Source: CALAEC01 sp050692915 | Lineage (GTDB): Bacteria > Actinomycetota > UBA4738 > CALAEC01 | DNA: 33,169 nucleotides | Assembly (NCBI GenBank): GCA_050692915.1 | Contig: JBOGVU010000020.1 | Location: forward strand, 1-33,169 | Direction: 5' to 3' | Shown: in pieces, positions 22,396-30,900 of the stretch | Position numbering within the stretch: the stretch's first letter is position 1 | Layout of the letters: the number at the start of each line of letters is the position of its first letter | The notes under the pieces: generated by a model | The model's input: the letters and a program-made list of their open reading frames with translations, nothing else | Database searches by the model: none | What the model was told of the DNA's origin: nothing | Translations under genes and position numbers: made by a program

Positions 22396-22893
22396 ATGGG
22401 AGAGGCGAGGACGTTCGGACGGTACCTCGAGGAATTCGAGGTGGGGGACGTCTACCGGCACTGGCCCGGCAAGACCATCACCGAGTACGACGACCACCTG
22501 TTCTGTGCGATCACCTGGAACCACCATCCCCTCCACACGAACGCTCACTACGCCGAGACGCAGACGGAGTTCGAGCGGAACGTGGTGGTCGGGAACCTGG
22601 TCTACTCGCTGGCCCTGGGGATGAGCGTGCCTGACGTCTCGGGGAAAGCCATCGCCAACCTCGAGGTGGATTCGCTCAGGCACACGGCGCCTATGTTCCA
22701 CGGCGACACGCTGTACGCCGAAACCACCGTCCTGGAGGTGCGGGAGTCCTCGTCGAAGCCGGACCGGGGCGTGGTGACCGTGGAGACCCGGGGCCGGAAC
22801 CAGGACGGCGTCGAGGTCGTCTCATTCCGGCGAAAGGTCCTCGTCCCGAAGCGAGGGGCCGTGCCCGAGCAGCCGGGCCGCCCCGAGTCCTAG
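22396..22893 (+). CDS. MaoC-family (hot-dog fold) acyl-CoA dehydratase
   Basis: This 165-residue single hot-dog protein likely hydrates an enoyl-CoA or dehydrates a 3-hydroxyacyl-CoA. It has the N-terminal FEVGDVYRHWPGKTITEYDD, the hydratase-like motif segment WNHHPLHTNAHYAE (Asp of the usual D-x4-H replaced by Asn), VVVGNLVYSLALGMSV and MFHGDTLYAETTVLEVRES. Relatives I associate with it include mesaconyl-CoA hydratase-like proteins found beside CitE-like lyases. Such a lyase is encoded 7 kb away (14137-15102). ATG 22396 is preferred; ATG 22387 adds three residues. Its stop shares CTAG with the kinase gene. Confidence 0.87.
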   Translation: MGEARTFGRYLEEFEVGDVYRHWPGKTITEYDDHLFCAITWNHHPLHTNAHYAETQTEFERNVVVGNLVYSLALGMSVPDVSGKAIANLEVDSLRHTAPMFHGDTLYAETTVLEVRESSSKPDRGVVTVETRGRNQDGVEVVSFRRKVLVPKRGAVPEQPGRPES

Positions 22894-23990
22894 CCGGCCA
22901 GGCGGAAGCGCGCCTCGGCCACGGTGCGCCCACCCTCGCGGCGGACGTCCAACTTGCCGCCCCCGAGCTCGCACAGGCGGGCGGCCACGAACAGCCCCAG
23001 CCCCATGCCGCCGCGCGTGCGCTGGGTGCTCATGTCGCCCTGGACGAACGGCTCGAACAGCCGGGGCTCGGGCTCGAAGTCCCCCCCGTCTCCGACCCGG
23101 ACCACCCCGTCCCGGCCCTCCCGGCGGACGAGGAGGCTGACCGGGGGCCGTCCGTGGCGCAAGGCGTTCGTCACCAGCTCCAGCACCACCCGGGAGACAT
23201 GGTTCGGGTGCACGCCCTGCCAGGGATCGGCATCGATCTCGACCTCGTCCGGCCGGCCCGGGGTCTGCCGGAGGGCTCCCTCCACCGCCTCGGCGGGAGC
23301 CACCACGGCGTCGCGCGGTGGCGGGCCCTGGCCGATGAGCTCGAGGCCCTCGGTCATCCTCTCCAGGTCTGCGGTGCGCTTGAGCCCGGCCACCACCAGC
23401 TCCCTGGCGTCCTGGTCCAGGTCCTGACGCTCCAGGAACTGCAAGGCGCCGGCGATCACCGTGAGCGGTGTGCGCAGCTCATGGGAGAGGACCCCGATGA
23501 ACTCCTCTCGGACCCGGGCCAGGCGCTCGGCCTCCGCCCGGCGACGGCGCTCCTCGCTGAGGAGGCTCCGCAGCTTCTCGAGCACGTGGGGGAGGACCCG
23601 CCGGTCCACCAGCGCCTCACCGGCGCTGGCCCGCCGGACCGCGGAGATCAGGTCGTCCACGGAGGCGCCCTTGACCAGGTACCCGGCCGCCCCCGCGGTG
23701 AGCATCTCCCGTACCGAGGCCTCGTCGTCGTGGGCGGTGAGCGCGATCACCTGGATGCCGGGGAACCGCCGGGTGATCTCCTCCGTAGCAGCGATCCCGT
23801 CCCCGCCGGGCATCCGAACATCCATCAGGACGACGTCGGGCCGGTGCTCCTCCGCCCGGCGAACCGCCTCCACGCCGGAGTCGGCCTCCCCGACCACCTC
23901 GATGTCGTCCTCGAGAGCCAGGGCCCTCCGCAGGATGTCTCGGCTCTCGGCGATGTCGTCCACGACCATCACCCGCACGGCCTCGGTCAT
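22890..23990 (-). CDS. Receiver domain-histidine kinase hybrid (REC-HisKA-HATPase)
   Basis: This 366-residue cytosolic protein has a receiver domain first (residues 1-125: Asp11/Asp12, phospho-acceptor Asp57 in VVLMDVRMPGGDG, Lys107). A coiled-coil linker rich in Arg and Glu and a HisKA domain with His170 (VLSHELRTPLT) follow, then an ATPase domain (N-box ELVTNALRHG with Asn275, G2-box GGMGLGLFVAA). The G1-box reads GDGGDFEPE, lacking the usual second glycine (DxGxG), so ATP binding may be altered. It has no sensor or membrane part, so it should respond to a phosphoryl donor kinase encoded elsewhere. ATG 23990 lies 6 nt after TAGGCT; GTG 23993 is an alternative. Confidence 0.88.
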   Translation of the reverse strand: MTEAVRVMVVDDIAESRDILRRALALEDDIEVVGEADSGVEAVRRAEEHRPDVVLMDVRMPGGDGIAATEEITRRFPGIQVIALTAHDDEASVREMLTAGAAGYLVKGASVDDLISAVRRASAGEALVDRRVLPHVLEKLRSLLSEERRRRAEAERLARVREEFIGVLSHELRTPLTVIAGALQFLERQDLDQDARELVVAGLKRTADLERMTEGLELIGQGPPPRDAVVAPAEAVEGALRQTPGRPDEVEIDADPWQGVHPNHVSRVVLELVTNALRHGRPPVSLLVRREGRDGVVRVGDGGDFEPEPRLFEPFVQGDMSTQRTRGGMGLGLFVAARLCELGGGKLDVRREGGRTVAEARFRLAG

Positions 23991-23996
23991 CACCCT

Positions 23997-24002
23997 AGCC
24001 TA
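23997..24002 (-). promoter_or_regulatory. -10 element TAGGCT for leaderless receiver-kinase gene
   Basis: On the minus strand TAGGCT ends 6 nt before ATG 23990. The divergent udgB start is 33 bp from this ATG. Confidence 0.5.
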
Positions 24003-24023
24003 CCGCTGCGATGATGGGGGTCG

Positions 24024-24716
24024 ATGGCAGATCGTCTCGCGCTGGCCGCCCTGGCCGACGAGGTCTCCCGGTGTCGCCTGTGCTCCCGGCTCGTCGAGTG
24101 GCGGGAGCGGGCGGCGAGGGAGCCGCCGCGCCGGTACGCGGGAGACCGGTACTGGGCACGCCCGGTGCCGGGCTTCGGGGACCCCGACGCCCGGATCCTG
24201 GTGGTGGGCCTGGCGCCTGCCGCCCACGGCGGGAACCGGACCGGGCGCATCTTCACCGGCGACCGATCGGGCGACTGGCTGTTCGCCTCGATGCATCGGG
24301 TCGGGCTCGCCAGCCAGCCGACGTCGGTCCACCGGGACGACGGCCTTCGGCTCACCGGGGCGTACGTGGCCGCAGCGGTGAAGTGCGCGCCGCCCGGGAA
24401 CCGTCCCACCCCGGCCGAGCGGGACACCTGCCTGCCGTACCTGGCCCGTGAGCTGGAGCTCCTCGGAGGGGTGCGGGTCCTGGTGGCGCTGGGGTCCTTC
24501 GCCTGGGACGCGGCCCTGCGGGTCCTGGCGGTCCGGGGCCACCTTTCACCGCGGCCGAGGCCGCGGTTCGGGCACGGCGCGGAGGCGGCGGTGGGCCCAT
24601 ACGCGCTCCTCGGCTCGTACCACCCGAGCCAGCAGAACACGTTCACCGGCGTGCTGACCGAGGCCATGCTTGACGCCGTGTTCGCCCGGGCGGCAACGCT
24701 CTCGGAACGATCGTAG
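24024..24716 (+). CDS. Type-5 uracil-DNA glycosylase (UdgB)
   Basis: This 230-residue Fe-S uracil-DNA glycosylase starts base-excision repair of uracil and some deaminated purines. The active-site motif VVGLAPAAHGGNRTGR, followed by IFTGDRSGDWLF, is typical of family 5, which lacks the polar catalytic residue of other families. The C-terminal GSYHPSQQNTFTG supplies the second motif. Cluster-type cysteines are at CRLCSRLVEWRE near the N-terminus and further in (VKCAPPGN, RDTCLPYL). ATG 24024 follows a GGGGG stretch. Divergent from the receiver-kinase gene, it ends 28 bp before the ABC exporter gene. The family call is firm. Confidence 0.92.
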   Translation: MADRLALAALADEVSRCRLCSRLVEWRERAAREPPRRYAGDRYWARPVPGFGDPDARILVVGLAPAAHGGNRTGRIFTGDRSGDWLFASMHRVGLASQPTSVHRDDGLRLTGAYVAAAVKCAPPGNRPTPAERDTCLPYLARELELLGGVRVLVALGSFAWDAALRVLAVRGHLSPRPRPRFGHGAEAAVGPYALLGSYHPSQQNTFTGVLTEAMLDAVFARAATLSERS

Positions 24717-24729
24717 CCGGGTCCGGGCG

Positions 24730-24735
24730 TATCCT
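24730..24735 (+). promoter_or_regulatory. -10 element TATCCT for the ABC exporter gene
   Basis: TATCCT ends 9 nt before GTG 24745. GGAGGGA between the two could also serve as a ribosome site on a longer transcript from udgB. Confidence 0.45.
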
Positions 24736-24744
24736 GGAGGGACC

Positions 24745-26688
24745 GTGCGGGGACACTTCTTCCACTTCGAGCCCGATCCGGATGCCAGACCGGTGACCCG
24801 GGCCACCCTCCGTCGGGTGGTGGGGATCTTCCGGCCTTACCGGCGGACGGTCATCGCGGTCGGGGTCCTGATCCTGATCACCTCGGGCCTGGGGGTGATC
24901 AACCCGCTGCTGATCAAGGTCATCTTCGACCAAGCGTTGTTCCCGCCTGGCGGCCCCCGGCTGGAGCTCCTGTGGGTCCTGGTCGGGCTGATGTTCGCCA
25001 TCCCCATCGTTTCAGGGCTCCTGGGGATCTGGCAGACGTACCTCTCGAACCTGGTGGGGCAGAGGGTCATGCAGGACCTCAGGAACTCGCTGTACGCCCA
25101 CCTCCAGCGCATGCACCTCCGGTTCTTCACCTCGACCCGGACCGGTGAGATCCAGTCCCGGCTGTCGAACGACGTCGGAGGCGTGCAGTCGGTGGTCACC
25201 GACACGGCCTCCGGCGTGTTGTCGAGCGCGGTCATCGTCATCAGCACGGTGGTGGCCATGCTCCTGCTGTCGTGGCAGCTCACCCTGCTGTCGCTGGGGA
25301 TCCTGCCGTTCTTCTTCTGGCTCACCGCCAGGGTGGGGCGGGCTCGCCGGGAGGTGGCCACGTCCACCCAGAAGAGCCTGGCCGACCTGTCGGCGATCAC
25401 CGAGGAGACCCTGTCGGTGTCCGGGATCCTCCTGTCGAAGGCGTTCGGCCGCCAGCGGCACGAGACCGATCGGTTCCGGAAGGAGAACCAGCGGCTGGCC
25501 GGGCTCCAGATCCGCCAGCAGATGATCGGCCGGTCGTTCTTCGCCACGATCCAGATCTTCTTCTCGGTGACCCCGGCGCTGGTGTACCTCGTCGCCGGCC
25601 TGGTGCTGGCCGACGGGCCGAGCACCATCACTCCGGGGACGATCGTGGCCTTCACCACGCTCCAGAGCCGGCTGTTCTTCCCCGTCGGCCAGATGCTCCA
25701 GGTGAGCGTGGAGGTCCAGAGCGCCATGGCCCTGTTCGACCGGATCTTCGAGTACCTGGACATGCCCCACGAGATCGTCGACCGGCCCGGCGCCCGGACG
25801 GTGGAGCCGGCCGCCGTCCGGGGGGAGGTCGGCTTCCGCGACGTGTGGTTCCGGTACGACCCGGTGCAGGCCGAGGGGGACGGTGAGGTCCCCGTGAGCC
25901 CGCCCGACGAGGAGGAACGGGAGCGCCAGCGACGGCTGTGGACCCTGGAGGACGTGGACCTCGAGGTCCGGCCGGGCCAGCTGGCGGCGCTGGTCGGGCC
26001 CAGCGGCGCAGGGAAGACCACCATGACGTACCTGATCCCACGGTTCTACGACGTGCAGCGGGGAGCGGTGGAGATCGACGGGATGGACGTCCGGGACGTC
26101 GCCCTGGAGTCCCTCGGCGACACCATCGGGATGGTCACCCAGGAGACCTACCTGTTCCACGCCAGCGTGCGGGACAACCTCCTGTACGGGAAGCCGGATG
26201 CCACCCAGGAGGAGCTCGAGGCGGCCGCCCGAGCTGCGTTCATCCACGACCGGATCGCGGAGCTCCCGGAGACCTACGACACCCTGGTGGGAGAACGCGG
26301 ATACAAGATGTCCGGAGGGGAGAAGCAGCGCCTGGCCATCGCCCGGGTGATCCTCAAGGACCCCCGGGTCCTGATCCTCGACGAGGCCACCTCTTCCCTG
26401 GACACCACGTCCGAGCGGCTGGTCCAGGAGGCGCTCCGGCCGCTGATGGAGGGCCGGACCACGATCGCCATCGCCCACCGGCTGTCGACCATCCTCGCCG
26501 CCGACGTGATCTTCGTCCTGGACCGGGGGCGGGTGGTGGAGCGGGGGAGCCACGCGGAGCTCTTGGAGCGGGGCGGGCTGTACGCCCACCTGTACCTCCA
26601 GCAGTTCAAGGGCGGCACGATCGAGGCCGAGACCGCGGACGGCGTGGTGCTTTCCTCGGGCCGGGTCGTCCCGAGACCGGCGGGCTAG
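24745..26688 (+). CDS. ABC exporter, fused membrane and ATPase domains (MsbA/MDR type)
   Basis: This 647-residue half-transporter has an N-terminal part with six membrane segments (about residues 30-320) and an ATPase domain: Walker A GPSGAGKTT, Q-loop MVTQETYLF, signature MSGGEKQRLAIAR, Walker B VLILDEATSSLD and H-loop IAHRL. It should work as a homodimer or with a partner to export lipids, peptides or drugs. A charged stretch of about 28 residues (VQAEGDGEVPVSPPDEEERE and following) is inserted right after the A-loop Tyr (WFRYDP), where most relatives have only a few residues. GTG 24745 is chosen from TATCCT and GGAGGGA just upstream; an ATG at 24670 would overlap udgB. Substrate unknown. 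Confidence 0.93.
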   Translation: MRGHFFHFEPDPDARPVTRATLRRVVGIFRPYRRTVIAVGVLILITSGLGVINPLLIKVIFDQALFPPGGPRLELLWVLVGLMFAIPIVSGLLGIWQTYLSNLVGQRVMQDLRNSLYAHLQRMHLRFFTSTRTGEIQSRLSNDVGGVQSVVTDTASGVLSSAVIVISTVVAMLLLSWQLTLLSLGILPFFFWLTARVGRARREVATSTQKSLADLSAITEETLSVSGILLSKAFGRQRHETDRFRKENQRLAGLQIRQQMIGRSFFATIQIFFSVTPALVYLVAGLVLADGPSTITPGTIVAFTTLQSRLFFPVGQMLQVSVEVQSAMALFDRIFEYLDMPHEIVDRPGARTVEPAAVRGEVGFRDVWFRYDPVQAEGDGEVPVSPPDEEERERQRRLWTLEDVDLEVRPGQLAALVGPSGAGKTTMTYLIPRFYDVQRGAVEIDGMDVRDVALESLGDTIGMVTQETYLFHASVRDNLLYGKPDATQEELEAAARAAFIHDRIAELPETYDTLVGERGYKMSGGEKQRLAIARVILKDPRVLILDEATSSLDTTSERLVQEALRPLMEGRTTIAIAHRLSTILAADVIFVLDRGRVVERGSHAELLERGGLYAHLYLQQFKGGTIEAETADGVVLSSGRVVPRPAG

Positions 26689-27182
26689 AGGGTCAGCTCG
26701 TACGCGCGGAGCCGGAAGCCGTCGTCGAACACGAGGTCGTCCAGGCGGCGGTAGCCCATCGACTCGTAGAGGCGTTGGGCCGTCACCATCGCCTCCGTGG
26801 TCTCCAGGGTGACCCGCCGCTTGCCCGCCCGGCTGGCCTCGTCGGCAGCGCCCTCCATCAGCCGGCGGCCTATGCCGCGGCCCTGTACGTCGGGGTGGAC
26901 CCCGAGCATCCGGACGTGAGCCTGGTCCGGGTTGAGCGGCGGCCTGGGATGGCCGCCTGGGATCCGGCCGCTGAGCTCCACGGTCACCGACCCGAGCACC
27001 CGCCCGTCCTCGACGGCGCCGAGGACGAGGGCGTGGCGAGCCCGGGTCCGCACGTCGGCCACCCGCTCGAGGTAGTCGGGGTTCGTGGAGGCCGGCTCGG
27101 CCTGCCGGCGATAGGCCAGGGCGGTGACCTCGCCGGCTTCCCGGTGCTCCTCCTGCCGGAGCGGGCGGATCTCCACGGTCAC
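26685..27182 (-). CDS. GNAT family N-acetyltransferase
   Basis: This 165-residue acetyl-CoA-dependent acyltransferase has the GNAT core: strand VLGSVTVELSG, the acetyl-CoA-binding motif A in VRMLGVHPDVQGRGIGRRLM (Q/R-x-x-G-x-G/A as QGRGIG) and the motif B end TAQRLYESMGYRRLDD. It could acetylate a small molecule, antibiotic or protein N-terminus; the substrate cannot be told from the sequence. GTG 27182 follows TAGGCT by 7 nt on the minus strand, so the much longer ATG frame from 27317 (running into pgl) is rejected. Its stop shares CTAG with the ABC exporter gene. Confidence 0.88.
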   Translation of the reverse strand: MTVEIRPLRQEEHREAGEVTALAYRRQAEPASTNPDYLERVADVRTRARHALVLGAVEDGRVLGSVTVELSGRIPGGHPRPPLNPDQAHVRMLGVHPDVQGRGIGRRLMEGAADEASRAGKRRVTLETTEAMVTAQRLYESMGYRRLDDLVFDDGFRLRAYELTL

Positions 27183-27189
27183 GTCCCCG

Positions 27190-27195
27190 AGCCTA
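27190..27195 (-). promoter_or_regulatory. -10 element TAGGCT for leaderless acetyltransferase gene
   Basis: On the minus strand TAGGCT ends 7 nt before GTG 27182. Only 5 bp separate it from the opposing -10 of pgl. Confidence 0.55.
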
Positions 27196-27200
27196 CGGGA

Positions 27201-27206
27201 TAGGGT
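27201..27206 (+). promoter_or_regulatory. -10 element TAGGGT for leaderless pgl
   Basis: TAGGGT ends 7 nt before GTG 27214, mirroring the arrangement on the opposite strand. Confidence 0.55.
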
Positions 27207-27213
27207 TGGCGCC

Positions 27214-27852
27214 GTGGCAGAGCTCCTGGTGACCGACGACGTCGTCGGGGTGGCCATGAGCGAGTTCCTGAAAGCCGCCCCCCGCGTCATGGCGCTGGGC
27301 GGCGGCATTACCCCCAAGCCCCTCTACGAACGGCTGTCCGCGATCGACTACCCGTGGAGCGACGTGGATGTCCTCTTCACCGACGAGCGGTGCGTGCCCC
27401 CGGACCACCCGGACTCGAACTTCGGGATGGTGGACCGGGCCTTGCTGTCGCGGCTGGACTCCCCGCCGAGGGTGCACCAGATGCCGGGGACCTGTGACGC
27501 GGACGCCCACGAGGTGGAGCTCCGCCGAGCCTTCGGGGCCCTCCGGCTCGACCTGGCGGTCCTCGGACTCGGCGCGGACGGCCATACGGCGTCGCTGTTC
27601 CCAGGCGAGCCGGTCCTGAACGAGCGGGTCCGGTGGGTGGCCCGAGTGACTCGCCCGGACCACGCCCGGATCACGCTCACGCTCCCCGCACTGTCCTCGG
27701 CCCGGCTGGCGCTGTTCCTGGTCGCGGGAAGGGAGAAGCGGGACGCCGTGGCCCGACTGCTGGCCGGCGAGGACATCCCGGCGGCCGGGGTGAGAGCCGA
27801 TCGCGTCCTGGTCGTGGCCGACCCGGCCGCGTCCCCGCCCCTACCGGGCTGA
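27214..27852 (+). CDS. pgl: 6-phosphogluconolactonase
   Basis: This 212-residue enzyme hydrolyses 6-phosphogluconolactone in the oxidative pentose phosphate pathway. It has the family signatures VMALGGGITPKPLYERL, DVLFTDERCVPPDHPDSNFG and LGLGADGHTASLFPG, plus the C-terminal TLPALSSARLALFLVAG. It is slightly shorter than typical Pgl/DevB. No zwf, gnd, tal or tkt gene is adjacent, unlike the usual actinobacterial cluster. GTG 27214 is set by TAGGGT 7 nt upstream; an earlier ATG at 27124 lies inside the divergent acetyltransferase gene. Confidence 0.92.
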   Translation: MAELLVTDDVVGVAMSEFLKAAPRVMALGGGITPKPLYERLSAIDYPWSDVDVLFTDERCVPPDHPDSNFGMVDRALLSRLDSPPRVHQMPGTCDADAHEVELRRAFGALRLDLAVLGLGADGHTASLFPGEPVLNERVRWVARVTRPDHARITLTLPALSSARLALFLVAGREKRDAVARLLAGEDIPAAGVRADRVLVVADPAASPPLPG

Positions 27853-27886
27853 CCTCGACCGGCCACGACGCGCCGCTCGGTTCGGG

Positions 27887-27892
27887 TACGCT
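27887..27892 (+). promoter_or_regulatory. Possible -10 (TACGCT) before the large ATPase gene
   Basis: TACGCT is 19 nt before ATG 27912, with a weak GAGGCGG ribosome site between. The support is only the hexamer and its place in the 59-bp gap. Confidence 0.3.
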
Positions 27893-27911
27893 CCGCCCGA
27901 GGCGGCTGGTC

Positions 27912-30900
27912 ATGTCACGCGAACCCCTCAAGCCAGGCGACGATGCCACCCCCTCCGGCGGGGTGGGCGCGCCGGTGTTCGTGGGGCGGGAGCCGGAGCT
28001 GGGCGCACTGGCGGACGGGCTGGAGGCGGCCCTCGCCGGGAGCGGCCGCCTTTTCCTCCTGGCCGGGGAGCCGGGGATCGGCAAGAGCCGGTTAGCCGAC
28101 GAGCTGGGATCCCGTGCCCGCGAGCGCGCGGTCAGGGTGCTGTGGGGTCGGTGCTGGGAGGCGGGGGGCGCCCCCGCGTACTGGCCCTGGGTCCAGTCGA
28201 TCCGTGCCCTGATCCGGAGCAGGGATCCCGAGCTCGTGCGGAAAGATCTCGCGGCGGGCGCGGGCGACGTGGCCCAGATCGTGCCCGAGGTGCGTGAGCT
28301 GGTGCCCGGGGTCGAAGAACCCCCATCGTTGGATCCCGAGTCGTCCCGGTTCCGGCTCTTCGACGCGGTGGCCAGGTTCCTGGTGGCCGCGGCGGAACCG
28401 GACGGTCTCGTCCTCGTGCTCGACGACCTCCACGCCGCCGACGCGCCCTCGCTGCTGCTGCTGCGCTTCCTGGCCGGGGAGATCTCCGAGTCCCGCCTCC
28501 TGGTCCTGGGGTGCTACCGGGACGCGGACCTGGAGCGTCTCGGTCCGCTGTCGGCGGCGGTGGTCGAGCTGGCCCGGACGCCGGTGACCCGGCGTGTGGA
28601 CCTCCACGGCCTGGGACCGGAGGACGTGGCCGAGTTCATCCGACGAACCACCGGGACGGATCCCCCCGACCGCCTGGTCGCCGGCGTCCACGAGGGGACC
28701 GAGGGGAACCCCCTGTTCCTGGTGGAGATGGTCCGGCTCCTCGAGCACGAGGGAGGCATGGGTGCCGACCACGCGGAAGGAAGGAGCATCCCGATCCCTG
28801 AGGGGATCCGGGAGGTGATCCGGCGGCGGCTGGCCCATCTCCCGGGCCAGACCTCCGAGATGCTCGGCATGGCCGCGGTCCTGGGACGTGAGTTCGACAT
28901 CGAGTCCCTCGGCGCGCTGGCCGGGTCCCCCTCCACGAGCGTGGTGGCCGTGCTCGAGGACGCGCTCTCCGCTCGCATCGTGACGGACGTCCCTGGCGCC
29001 CCGGGGCGCCTCCGATTCGGCCACGCCCTCATCCGGGACACGCTGTACGAGGAGCTCCCGCTGGCCCGGCGCCTGGGTCTCCACGGCCTGGCCGGCGAGG
29101 CCCTGGAGCGGGTCCACGCCTCGGATCTCGGGCCGCACCTCGCCGAGGTGGCTCATCACTTCGTGAAGGCCGCGCCAGCCAGCGACGGCGACCGCGCGGT
29201 CGAGTACGCCCGCCGGGCCGGGGAACGGGCGGCGTCCCTGCTCGCCTACGAGGAATCGGCGCGCCTGTACCGCCTGGCGCTCAAGGCCGGCGGCCCGGGG
29301 TGGGAGGACGCCCCATCCCGATGCGAGCTGCTGCTGGCGCTGGGGGAAGCGGAGATGAAGGCCGGTGATGCCGCCGCGTCCAAGGTCGCGTTCCTGGAGG
29401 CGGGGCGCCTGGCCCGGACCAGCGGCCTGCCGGAGCACCTGGCCCGGTCGGCACTGGGGTACGGGGGCCGGTTCGTCTGGCTCCGCGCTGGACCGGACCG
29501 AGATGTGGTCCGGCTCCTCGAGGAGGCCCTGGCTTCGCTCCCGGAGGAGGACAGCGAGCTACGGGTCCGCCTCCTGGCCCGACTGGCGGGTGCGCTCCGG
29601 GATCAGCCCTCATCGGAGCTTCGCGACGAGCTCAGCCGCCAGGCCGTGGAGATGGCCCGTCGTCTCGGGGCTCCCTCGGCCGAGGCGTACGCCCTGGCAG
29701 GGCGGTACGCCTGCATCTGGGGGCCGGACAACACCGAGGAGCTCCTGGGCATCGCCGATCGCATCGTTCTCCTGGCCGAGCGGATCGGCGAGCCGGAGCG
29801 GGCCCTGGAGGGCCACCTGGTGCGGCACACCTCGCTGATGATCCTGGGCGACATCCCCGCGGCGAAAGCCGCGCTGGGCGAGGCGGGTCGGCTGGCCGAC
29901 CTGCTCCGGCAGGTGCTGCAGCGCTGGTACGTGGCCTGCTACCACACCATCCTGGGACTGTTCGAGGGACGGTACGGCGACGCGGAGGTCAGCATCGAGG
30001 AGGTCCTGGCCCTGGGCGGGCGGGCCCAGGACCTCGACCCCCAGGTGGCCTATCGCCTCCAGCTGTTCGCCTTGCGGAAAGAGCAGGGCAGGCTGGACGA
30101 GATGGAGGAGGTCATCCGGCGCTCCGTCGACGAGTATCCCTGGTACCCGGTGTTCCGGTGCGCCCTGGCCCACCTGCATGCCGAGGGCGGTCGGGAGCAC
30201 CAGGCCCGCAGGGACTTCCAGGAGCTGGCCGAGGACGGGTTCGCGTCGATCCCCCGGGACAACCAGTGGCTCCTGGCGATGAGCCTCCTCCCGGCGGTCG
30301 CCCGCTACCTGGGCGACGCGGAGAACGGGGCCATCCTGCACGACCTGCTCCTTCCGTACGCGGAGCTCAACGTGATGTTCGCTCCGGAGCTGGTCACTGG
30401 CTCGATGGCCGGTGCCGTGGGCGTGGCGGCGGAGACCGCCGGGAGGTGGGATGCGGCCGTGAGCGCCTTCGAGACGGCCATCGTCAGGAACTCCCGCATG
30501 GGCGCCCTTCCAGCGAGGGCTCGAGCTCAGCACGACTACGCTCGCGCCCTGCTCGGGCGGGGAGGCCGGGCTGATCGGGACCTCTCCGCCGATCTCGTCC
30601 GCTCCGCGCTGGCCACCGCACAGGAGCTGGGGATGCCGGCGTTGGCCGCCCGACTCACCGCACTGCAGGAAACGGGGACCGCCGAGGCGCCCACGCCCGC
30701 GCCCCGCGCCGCCGTCTTCCGGAGGGAGGGCGAATACTGGTCGATCGCGTTCGAGGGAGACGCCTTCCGGCTCCGGGACAGCAAGGGCCTGCGATACCTG
30801 GCGGTCCTCCTGGCGCGGCCCGGCCATGAGGTTCTGGCCCTCGACCTCGCCTCCGTTGGACCGGAGCGGGGAGGGCCCGGCCCCGCGGCGGACGACGGCC

